A stretch of 64,000 nt of DNA, from contig JARUPZ010000030.1 of NCBI GenBank assembly GCA_031213475.1, positions 5,263,661 through 5,327,660 of the forward strand. The letters run 5' to 3'. The first letter of the stretch is position 1; each line of letters starts with the position of its first letter. This document shows positions 38,801 to 50,800 of this stretch, piece after piece. A program made the translations under genes and the position numbers. The notes under the pieces are model-generated. The model saw nothing but the letters and a program-made list of their open reading frames with translations. It had not been told where the DNA came from and ran no database searches. The stretch comes from Nereocystis luetkeana (lineage: Eukaryota > Sar > Phaeophyceae > Laminariales > Laminariaceae).

Positions 38801-41800
38801 TTTCACATCGCAGGTCGGCACCACGAGAGGAAGAATAACTCCAGCGCTCGGATCAGCATACACATCAGTACAACCCTCGGATCAGTATATTTAGCACACC
38901 GCCTATCACGCCACTCAACGTCTCGAACACCGTCCTGCACGACAGACTGAAAAATTTCAACACGCCTGTGGGTGCGGGTCCGACGCCCAAAACCAGGAAA
39001 AAATACCCATGCTTCGCAGTATGTGCGCATAAGTTCAAGCTGCTGAGACGACTTCGAACACCTCGAGGCGGCTAAACCTGGGAATGTCATGCTGCGCAAT
39101 CTAGGCACAGCATCGCGCCTCGTGCGTGCAACAGAATCTGCTGTGGCATTTCCTCCATGCTCCGACGCGTCTCCAGGCTCTAGCCTCCCTCCCGGCTCAG
39201 GCGCATATCCACGGGTTTTCAACTGATGTGTAGGCGTGCATATATTGAAACGTCACCTGTATGACTGACGTACTGCGCATACCCGTTTCGTATCCAAGCA
39301 CGGTGGCAGGGCATCGCGTTGTCTACTCTCCTCTGTGTCGTGGCTTTGTGACCACGCAGGGCTTGTTTCTCTCTATACTTACACCTAGGATGAAAATCGC
39401 CACGGACACTGGTTGTGCTGGGTGTGGACGGATATAAACAACAGCTCAATGCAAAGGAGCACGCACACATACACCCCTGAGTACTTGGGGAACGTTGCCG
39501 GCTACTAGCGAAAGAAATCACGGGAGAGGGGTGGACCGGGCAGGAGAGTGGGACGCCATCGTCACCAAGACACCTTTGATACGAAGTACACCCGCCAGCT
39601 TTGCCGGGGATGGATTCCTCCAGCTATGCCTGGCGACAAAAAAACTTCCAAACACACACACACTAGATTGGTCAAAATGCGGCGCAAAATGACATACATT
39701 GCCGGGGTGAGCCCTGAGCCTTCCTGGTTCGAGCACTCGTGCATCGAAACGCCTCCGTCGCGCAAGCGCGAAATTCGTCGCAGCGGAGAGTACGCTGCTG
39801 CCGACAACACGGCGTTGGCCGTCAAAGCGGATAAGGCTTGAGACCCTCCGTGGGCTTATAGGTACAGGCCAATAACTTTCATGTTCTTTTCCATTGGCTT
39901 TCCACCAAATTCCGTCGTTTCACGTAATATTTTTTCTTCTCTTCAAAGGTTTTGTATATATATGGAAGCCTCCATGAAAGCAAAATACAGAGGAAGTAGA
40001 TGGACCCAGTAGTCGCTGGTGTTTTCAAGTCACTCGCGGCTACTGCCCCCCGGGAAGACTCTACTGCTCGTAGGTCGCTGCGCTTACCATAAAAATGACA
40101 ACTTCTGCACGCTTGCAAGATAACCTACTCTTACAAAGAGGATGCTGTGCTTGGAAAGTTTCTTGGTCGCTGTGCGAGCGAGGAAATAATCTACTGTTTC
40201 TACACAGGTCGCCGCAGTTTTTCACGCTCACTAAAGCGTGAACTCTACTTCTTCCCCAGAGAGGAAGCTGGTGGAGGCTTCCACGCATGCTCCCAGTATA
40301 GGGGGGGGGTACAGCAATGTATCTGGGTGAGGAAACGCTGGAGGTATTTCGAATGCTGGTAGCATTTTGGGCCTCGGGCAAATACTCCATACTCGGAGTA
40401 TTTCGGGGTTTGACACCGCGGAATACTCCCTGTGCTTTGCGTGTTTGGGTGTCCGATACTCTGGAATACTGCCTGTACACTTCAGGTATTTTCGGAGGCC
40501 TGTACTCCTCGTACTTGGGAATATTCAAAGTTCTTCGGCTGTCGGTAAAATGCATATGTCGCCAACAATCGAAGGATTTTAGTCTTATCTGCTGCGAGGG
40601 CCAGTACCTACTGGATTTTTTTCATACCGCGAAGTGCAGTGTCTACTGGTAGTATTTCATACTGCGAGGTACGGTACCTACTGGCAGTATATCATTACTG
40701 CGAGGTGCTGCAGCTACGAGTACTTCTCGGGAGTATTTTACTCGAAAAAGCTGCAAAACTGTATTACACTTCCGGGTTCGATGCTCTGGATACCCTCAGT
40801 GATCACGGAAGCTTCCATCCACTTGCTGCATGGAAGAAGAAACTACATACCTGGTAGGACATTTCCGTAAGAAGATTCCGTCTACTTGCACAAAAAAGAA
40901 AAAACGTGCCGGAACATCAACATTATTTAATTTTAATCCTCCGTCGGATTGGTAAAAAATAAAGAACATTTAGTTTATTTTATTTTTTGCCTTCAAATAT
41001 GTTTTTCTTACGTACGTACGTACGTACGTACATACACCAGGTGTGCTTTTTCGTATCACCCATAACGATTACTGCCCCTCTCTGCCCCCCCCCCCAAAAA
41101 GTGCCTCGTCCATTTGTTCTTCAACCCTTCTAGTTTTGATTTATTTCGACAACTATTAATACAACGGTAATATTACGGGGGACCATAGTAAATAGGACCA
41201 AATATTGTGAGTAAAAACGGTAAATATATAGGTTTTAGTCTGTACCACAGGTCCTATTAACTATGCCCCCCCGTAATAGAAATAATATGTACGTAGTCGT
41301 AGGTATTTCACTGCTGCCTCACCACCGTGAGGGCGGGGTGGTGGCGCCTTTTCTCTACCGGCATACTGCTGTATTTTAATAAAAATTGCAAGCTGTGATG
41401 GCGCCATATACATAAGTAGTGACGTTCTCGCCTGGTAGTAAATAAGCCGCACTGATTGCTACAATAGCCCTGTTGAAAACGGCTGTGTATACGAAATACG
41501 TACCAGGTACCAGGTATCTATTAACCCTTTTAGGACCGCAGTCCCGTTTGGGGGACAAAGTACTTGGGATATGACTGGTTTGTCCCCAAAACCGGGACTG
41601 CGGTTCTAAAGGGGATATACTAGTGTCTACAGCGGCAGGGAAAGCAGGGCAACGAAGGACAAAAGACCGAAAAGGCACGGAGGCACTTGACACAACACGT
41701 AATGACCGCAGTGTGCAGTCTAGAAAGTAGATGGAATGATACGCCGGAAGGGAAACGTCGAGGGAATGCCCGAACGACAAAAAACGAAGCATGCACCACG

Positions 41801-44800
41801 GGGAAAAAGCGAAAAAAAAAAAGAATCACTGCTGTGGAACAAACGACCAAGAACACGAGAAGAAAAAACTCACGAAATGAATAAAAAAAAAACGGACGAA
41901 ACTAATCACAACCGAACATAGCAAAACAGAACAGAACAGAGCAGAACAGAGCAGAACAAAACTTGTTGTCGGCCGACAAGATGCGGACTTCCAGACAAAA
42001 AGGCCGCCAGCACGTGCCCGTATGTGGTACCGCTACGAGCGAATGCTATTACGTACCAGGTACAGCAGTAGTGCGGGTATCGTATCGAAAGTTCCGAACG
42101 AAATATCACTTTTTCGATAAGATACATCCGTATCAAACAGACAGCGTTTTGCTCTCCACTCCGCGGCATCTCCGTACGACTGCCGTACCAGGTACTGCTT
42201 TGTGCTGATACGGTGATACGATCAAAGAGAAGTTTCGGCGAAATCGACATCGAAATCGCGTTGACAACCATGTTTCGTTGATCGGTATCGTGTCGGACTC
42301 TATCCTTATTTGATGTCCATCACTACCGCACCACCCTCGACGGAAATATAAGGATCATTTGGTCTTCATGTTTCATTGTATACACGGTCATTATTTTTCG
42401 TCCACAGCAGTGGCATACCGGTCTTAATATCAATACTGCTGCTGTCGGCATTCATCAAGGGCGTATGCATATTTGGGGTGCTCGAGTAGGTACCCGGGTA
42501 TTTCAAGAGTGTGCACCATACACGCCCTAAGGTATTTACTCTGGGGTACTCGGGTAGGTACCCGGGTATTTCAAGAGTGTGCACCATACACGCCCTAAGG
42601 TATTTACTCTGGGGTACTCGGGTAGGTACCCGGGTATTCCAAGAGTATGCACCCTACTAAACAGCAGGTACTCTGGGGTACTCGGGTAGGTACCTGGGTA
42701 CTCCACTCCAAGACTACCTACCCTGCTCAACAACCCGTAGGGTATCAAGTCTCGGGTATCCAGCTATATTCCAAGAGTATGCACCCTACTAAATATGAAT
42801 ATACTGTGGGGTATGTACTCTGGGGAACTCGGATAGAGACCCGTGTACTCCAAGAGTACGCACCATACCAGGTAGTAAACACACCTTAAGGCATGTACTC
42901 TGGGGTACTCGGGTAGATACCTGGGTACACCAATAGTAAGCACCCTACGAATAACTTCAACCCTTTTTAGAACTGCAGCCCCGTTTTGGGGACAAAACAC
43001 TTGAAATTAGAGTCGTTCGTCCCCAAAAGGGGACTGCAGGGCTAAAAGTTTTTTTTAGCACCGCAGTCCCGTTTTGGGGACGAACCACTTGGAATTAAAG
43101 TGGTTTGAAACCGAAACGGTACTGCAGTTCTAAACGTCCAAACGGGGGAAAACAAAAGCGATCAACATAAGCGAAAAGCCACCCTTTTAGTACCGCCGTC
43201 CCATTTCGGGGACAAACCAGTCAAATTATGAGTAGTTTGTCCCCAAAACGGGACTGCAGCCTTGAAAGGGTTAATAAGGAAGATGGAGTGCAAACGGAGG
43301 ACACGCGAGAACAAAAAAAAAGCCAAAAATCCAAAGCGGAAACAAGCCAACGGTCAAGGTGATGCACCGGCAGCGATGCACCACCAGCTCTGTAGAGGCG
43401 GTCCCCAGCCCTGACCAAAAGGAGGAGTGTCCTCGCGCGGCTAGTCGACCATACTCTGCTGCCGCAATGGCACAGGTCTGCTGAAGCGCGAGATCTGGCC
43501 TGGATGAAGTACGGGCACTTTTCAAAAAGCATCTTCGCTTTGCTACAACAGACGTCTATAACTGTACAGCAGCAGCAGTACTCAATTCGACTAGGACGGG
43601 GGACCATAGTTAATAGGACCAAATATTGTTAGTAAAAGTGGTTAAATATATAGGTTTTTATGTATACCATAGGTCCTACCAGGTATTAACTATGGTCCCC
43701 CGTAATAGGACGGCCCCATGGGCCAGGACTTTGGCGGCGGCAATGAAAGCTGCATTGACTAGCACGAGCGGCATGTTGCTCGCAATTTTTCTGTTACGTC
43801 TCCTTGCTGCGGCGTTCGTAGCTGCTGCGGTTGTCACCATGGTGTCGCTTCTTTGCGTGGGCCGTTCCTTCTTTCTTTTTTTCTTTTTTTCTTTTAGCTT
43901 TGGGTTAATCCAAAAATAATCCACTAAAAACATACGCAAAAAACAAAAATAGTAACCCATGCCGGTGCTTGGACTCATATTGGCGAAGTGTTTAATCCAA
44001 AAATATTCCACTAAAAACAAAAGCGAAAAACGAAAATAATAACCCATGCCGGTCTTCCTTTTGGCCTCATTTTGGCTGTTTCGCCAATCAGAGGGAGCGT
44101 ATCCTCCAATCTCATCTTCCCTTTTTGTTTTTCGCTTCAAAACGCCCCCCTTGGCACGGGGGCCTTAAACCCTCTCAGGACCGCAGCCCCGTTTTGGGGA
44201 CGACCAGTCAAATCCCAAGTAGTTTGTCCCCAAAACGGGACTACGGTTCTAAAAGTGTTGAAAGTACAAATATCACGGGAACAAAAAAGAAACGAAACGG
44301 CAATGAATGACTCACCTGTCAGTCATGACGCCCCCCGACTTGCGCGCATGGACCTCGATAACCTCGATACAGTGCCTGAGGGGGGGGGGGGGGGGGCACC
44401 ACAGGGTGAAAGACACGAAAAAATAGGGTCACTTCTAACCTGGTAGGCACACACAGTTGTACGAATGTTACTACAGTACGTACGGCTAATGAGTTTACAC
44501 GATGTCGCGTGCCTTGCATTAAAAGGTGAACGTGAGTGAATTTATACTGAACAAGAGTAAATAAATCAAGTTTTTTTTTATATATTTCTTTATTTTTAGC
44601 CCTCCGGCGGATTGGTAGAAAAACAAAAGTTTAAGCTCACCACACTTCCACCCACGTTCAAATTTCGTGTCGTGTGTCAATTTAACCCTTAGACCTATGC
44701 CAATGGAAACGCGAAGTTCGAAAGTTCTTTTTCAAATATATCGCTTTAAAAGAGCAGCCGAAAAATTTCTCGTACCGCCGCTGTGGGAAAACAAGAGAAA

Positions 44801-47800
44801 AATGTTTGATTTTTTCTTTTTTTTCCCCCAACGGCTGCAGGCGGCGCAATTTGTGTTTTTCTGGTCGCAAATTGTCAACACGGTGATCGAAACCAGCTCG
44901 TGCGACGATCGACGCTCGATCTCGACATAGACTCAGTCCACGGCCAACCCACTCGGTATCTGACAAGGCCAACGAGTATAGATGACGGCCTCGAAGATAT
45001 CAGGCGGATCCATGGTCTAGGGGGCGAGAGCTTGCCGGCGGCGTCCTACGGTATCCTCCCAAACCTGAAAAAAAGTCTATTTGCCATTCGAGACGGATGA
45101 AGAAGTTTTGTCTTCTGTTTAGTGCAAACCAGCGGCCAAATGTTTTTTTATCACACGCCTGGTCAGCTCCCGCCACATGACACCGGCCATGGTGTGAAGA
45201 CGGTGACCCTAGGGTGGGTCGGAGCCCCTGACGAGCGCACTCCGTTCAGAATTCATGACGCAATCGTTGGTTTTGTTGATCGATGTCTGTCGAGGACTCG
45301 GAATCTCGCCCGCTTCGAACCAAAAATCGGCCTGAGTTTTTCTCAAGCCGATGTTGGCCCAACATCGGCCCCAGATTTGCTTTTTTCGGGCTTTTCCACA
45401 AGTTAGGAACTTTTTTTTTTTTTTACGTGGCCCATAGGAAGCGTGTTCTGATTTTTTTTGGCGGGGATCTTTGAAATTCAAACCTTTTATTGCGACTTCG
45501 CTGTACCATTGGCATAGGTCTTAATCAATCAATTTCACTCAACCGCACAACAGAAAACGAATCGCTCCTTAAGCATGTATGTGTATGTGTGCTGTCTTCG
45601 CATTAAATCGTTCTTTCTACCCAGTTTCATCAGTACACCCAGTGTCCGTCCTGATTCCTTATTCCTTACCCTAGAGAGATAATCATTCTGTGGTCACAGG
45701 CTGTGACACAGAGAATTACCAAAAGCAAAAGAATAATCGCAAATTCATGGGTCAAGCAAGTGAAATACCATCGTACCGGGTACGAGAAGGCAACAACACA
45801 AGCAAGACCAAGAAACAAGAACAAAAAGACAAATAAACAAAAAGAAATGGAAGGCATGTATACACACTGTGTAATACAGGGGCACACTATATAATGTTGT
45901 CAACTACTACTACAGTAGTTGCACATAGCCTAGTAGACACTATAAAATATCAATGGTGCGCTATTGCAACATATACCTGGTATAAAATAAAATAAAACAG
46001 CAGCTGTGAGATCGAGGATTTCGTTGAAGCCCATCTTTGCAAGCTGTGTTATATATGTAACGTTGTAAAATGATGTCCATGTGTAATACTACGGCACTTC
46101 TTTCCTCGAGGAGTCCCGTCGGTCACGACTATCTTGGCCAAAAAGAGGTACTCGTACTGTACCCCAATGGTACCAATCGTACCACTCGTCACACATACCG
46201 ACGGAAACCTTATACCTCGTATATGTGTACATATCGGACCCGACCGACGGAAATTCAACACACCTGATTTGGAAGAGCCAAAGCTCCTTCTCGTTCTTAT
46301 TCTCCGCCAGAAACGTGAACGTTCGACGCTCCGCCCCATCCACCATCTCGTCGCCCTTCTTCCACTTCGATGTCTCCACGCGAAAAGCCGACTCCTTGAA
46401 CGCCTGCCCAATATATCGGAAAACCCCGTATGGTGGGGTGGGGTGGGGTGAGGTGGGGGTGAAAGAAAGAAGGTAGGGGTCGGATCGCGGGACCTGCCTC
46501 GGCTGACCACACGCTAGGCAATCCCACGCTGTGCTATGCTCTGCTCTGCTGTGTTATGCTATGCTATGCTCTGCTGTGTTATGTTATACTCTGCTCTGCT
46601 GTGTTATGCTATGCTATGCTCTGCTTTGCTCTGCTATGCCATGCCATGCCATGCTATGCTCTGCTCTGCTTTGCTCTGCTCTGCTCTGCTCTGCTCTGCT
46701 CTGCTCTGCCATGCTATGCTATGCTCTGCTGTGCGCACGGCGACAGACAGCAACTGAACGCAACGCAATGCAACGCACCTCCCCGAGCTCTGCCTCCGCA
46801 GTGGCACCGTTGAGGAAGACGATCTGGCTAGGCTCGATGTCTTTCGGGTCGCTGAACAGCGAAAGGCTCTCGCCGGTCAGCAGGCACTTCCGCTTCTTCC
46901 AATCCACAGCCTGGCACAGCCAAACAAACAAAAAGAACACACCCAGAAAACGAACTCACAAGTCAGAGAAGATGAAGACGAGACTAAGAGAACAGATGCA
47001 GACCAGACAACAATTGGGGCGCAGTTTGAGAGAGGATTTGGGACAAGCTTCTAGGGAAAACAGATGCAGTCGAGACAAAAATTGGGACAATGTTAGGGAT
47101 AAGATCCAGAAAAGCTTCGGGGCGAGACGCCCATAAGCTAAGGCAGACAATAAGAAGGCAATCTTTCAGACGAGATCAAGCCGACAAGATCCGAACAAGA
47201 CTTCAGGCAAGACCCAGAAAGAACGAGACACGATCCAGACAATAAACTAAACTGAAGATATTGATAATTGAATGAACAAAACCTTGTCGGAGCAAGTGGA
47301 AGAAGAAAAAAAGAAGAAATAGGTGAATACCAAAATAACAAAACCAACCTCCCCCCCCCGTTCACCCTACAATCAACAAAATACCACTCTGCCTCAAAAC
47401 GCAAGGACCGTTTGCGTCTAACTATTTCACTAAATCCGTCCTCAAATTCTGGGATAAAGCGTTACGATTTATCACCACGAGTACCCCTCTTCGCGTGCAC
47501 CCACTGCTCTGTGCACGCGACCCACTCAGGACGAGCCTTGCGGTGAAGCCTCCTGTCGCTTCGCTCCCTTTGGTCTCAAAATCCTCACAAACAAAAAACA
47601 GAGACCAGGTACGTATATACGAGCGCGGGAATACGTGCCCGGTACCAATACCCCCCCGGTGGAGAAGACAATACCCATTCGGGCTTTAATACGGGTACGA
47701 TGCACGACAAAATAATCCCCGGTTCGGCCTCTCATGCGAATAGAACAACATACTATTAATATCAGTTTGGGCTCTGATGTCCGATGTGCACATAAACAGT

Positions 47801-50800
47801 AATACACCCATTCGGACTCTGGTGTGAATATAGTCCCCCTTTGCACGATAAGGACCACAATATCCAACGGGTATTAAATCTGCGGATCCAAACGGACATC
47901 AGATTTGCGGATCTAAACGGACATTAGATTTGCGGATCCAAACGGGCATTAGATTTGCGGATCCAAACGTGCATTAGATTTTCGCCCAAGAGTGACATAC
48001 AGCAGTACGTACTGTATTGGTCCCTCTATAGTGCCGGTTGAGTACTGTCGGGTGGCCGCTATAGTGGCTGTGGAATCGCTTGGCTCAGACAGATGGGATG
48101 GATTAACCAGAGTTGCAGTGTGCGGCATAATGCCGGTTGCCGCTATATATTGCCCGTATCGTTGGCGTATATGTCGTATATCGGCACTATACAGGAATCA
48201 CTACTGTAGCGCATATCACTATTAATACCACTCTGATGTTAATAGAATCCCCGTTCGAACTCTGATACGAATGTAACCCCGGCCACAGTAGTACACTTGT
48301 GTAATGACACACCAGGTAGAGTAGAGTATTTCAGGTCTCTCACCTCTGTCCACTTTTGCTGCACTGGCTGCCTCATTTTTCGCATGGCCCTGGAGGTGAC
48401 GGAATCACTCCGCCGCCGCGTCGTCACTCGGGCGTTCGTTGCCGCCTGGGAGGCGCGCGCACGGGGGGGGGGGGGGGGGGGGGGGGGGGTGAAGGGGCGA
48501 GGGGAAAAACGGACAGCAACAGTCGAGCGCGCAGAGTCCGTCAGGGAGCATCGAAACATCGACTTAAAAAAGGAGCATTGAGCCCAAGAGGCATCAAAAC
48601 CTCGAGTTAAAAAAAAACACAAAAGAAAAAAGGAAGCTGAAAAAATCGAGCACTGTACTATAAGGGAAAATCGAGAGACGAAAACACTTCAAAAAAATGA
48701 ACCTCGAACATCTAGAAAGCGAAATCCAAAAGGGAGCATCGAAACACCCACACATCAGACAGATCAGAATATCAGACATATCATATAGATCAGACATATC
48801 AGATAGATCAGAAAGATCAGATAGATCAGACAGATTATATAGATCAGACAGACCAGATAAGATCCCAACCAGCAGTTTAGAGGAGCTGTGCATCATGTGA
48901 ACACTAACTGTGCACACACATACATAACCCAGAAAACACGTCCTAAATCATGCACACTTTACGATGAGCCACACCATACCTATACAGCAGGGACCTATCT
49001 ATCTATCTATACATCTATCTGTCTATCTACCTATCTGCCCCGAAGATCTAGATCATGCATCAACTGGGAATGATCTGTAGACGATCTGTCCGACAAACTT
49101 GCCTGCGACATGGTGACCTTGTACTTCATGACCGAGAGCATGCCTGACTTGCGCTTCTGAAAGTTATCGATGGTCATGTTCTGGCCAGCGATGAAAACCG
49201 ATGCCATCCACACAGCAAACGCAAGCGTAGCACGTATACACACCGAAACACACAGGAGCGAAGACGAAGAGCCCCGGGGGTAGGGTGGGGCGGGCGGGTG
49301 GGGGCTTACGTTTACGTGCCAGAAAAAAACAAAAAAGTGGATGAGATGGGATGGGATGGGATGCGATGGAATGGAAAAAAAACGAGGTGGAACAAAACGA
49401 TAGTACTCGTAGTTGACACGGAATAGTAAAATTGCGGAAATACAATATTGGCGGCGGGGGACAGGAAGGGACGGGATGAGGTGGTAGGGCGGGACACATG
49501 TTCCCAATCGAGAGGGATCGCGAAGCGTTCGGTGGGAAATCGTGCCTCGATGAAAGTGCGTATGGATGGCAAACCGTAACAGCTGCAGCCCAAGGGAAGG
49601 TGGGAGGGTAGTCGTACGGCCACAAACCCTCGCATCCCTACAACGCCGGGACGGAGCAATGTCGGGTTTTCATCGACCAGGCACAGACCTTGCGTCCGCC
49701 AAAGAGCGAAGCGCCGTGAGGTGTTCGGCGAGTCGCATGAGGGATGAGCCGCATCCCACTACGACAACCGTTTGTGAGACGGACTTTCTCGCACACGGAT
49801 GACAGCTTCAGCGGGTTCATTTATTTCCCGGTGCGGCCACTTCAAGAGACGGCAACGGGGGTACTACGTAACAGGGATATAAACTCAGTATCATTTTCAT
49901 GCATGCCCGTAGTCGGGTGACCATAGGGGGGGGGGGGGGTGTACTCGATAGGAGAGATATACTCGATCTCATGCATGGCCGCAGTCGTCTGACCATAGAC
50001 TGCATCCTTACAATGCCGGGGCGGGGACGGGGACGGGGGGGACAAGTCTAGGGTGGTCAAACACAGAGCAATACAAATATAGGGGTTCTGGGAGGGGTGG
50101 AGGCGGTATCACAGCCATCTGCAGCGAAGCTTGTGCACCTCGGACATACAGATCACGATATATCTATCTATACACAGATAGATGATCTAGTTCCTCACCT
50201 GCTCATGTGAGAGGCTGTGCATGATCTGCCTTATATAAGGCAGGTCCAACCCAGGAAATATGTGCTAGGTCATGCAGGTTATACGGCTCCCACCCGGCAA
50301 CGTGAGCTACTGTAGATCATACAGATCATACAGATCATACATATCAATTATATGGCCCCTACCCGGCAACGTGAAAGCTAAATCATACGGATCATACAGA
50401 TAGACAGATCAGGAATATATCTATCTATCCTCAAAAATCTACAGCATGTATCAAGTGGGAACGATCTGTTAGATGATCTGTCAGGCCACAACTCCGAAGG
50501 TATAGACACTGGGGGGTGATGTAAGCAGGCCAATAAGAGAGGCGCGCGATAGTGGAGGGTTCCTCCTTTGCAAAAACTGCACCCGCCCACACCCACAGCG
50601 CAAACACATACCTGGCACTTGAAATCAGTGCGGTAAACGTGTTGCAGTAGGGTACGCACAAGCCAGACGAGCTGCACGCTTCCTAGCGACGACTCCACGC
50701 CAACAGTCAACGGTCGACAGTCAACGGTACTTTACAGTGCCCCCCCCCCCGAGAATGGCCGACACTTGGTGTCAGCAGGATCTCATGTTGAAGTTGGGAT

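Larger units (their letters stand above)
37612..44315 (-). other. Longest intron (about 6.7 kb) between the PH and C2 exons
   Basis: Besides the repeats listed separately, frames of 97-154 codons occur at 38803-39222 (-), 39548-39841 (+) and 43271-43525 (-). They show no recognised family and are not needed to keep phase between exons 14 and 15. They could be decayed transposon sequence or unrecognised exons. A 'tactgcgaggtac(g)gtacctactgg' repeat occurs near 40600-40715. Confidence 0.6.

Noticed and set aside
43271-43525. Extra exon of the giant gene (Ala/Leu-rich minus frame with a possible CATCCAG acceptor)
   Set aside because: Exons 14 and 15 already match in phase (2 to 2). This block gives no domain continuity and lacks a convincing donor. 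Kept only as a note under the 6.7-kb intron.
46531-47136. 201-codon plus-strand frame rich in Cys/Leu/Ala
   Set aside because: The first half is the TGCTA/TGCTC minisatellite and the second half overlaps exon 12 on the opposite strand. No family is recognised.
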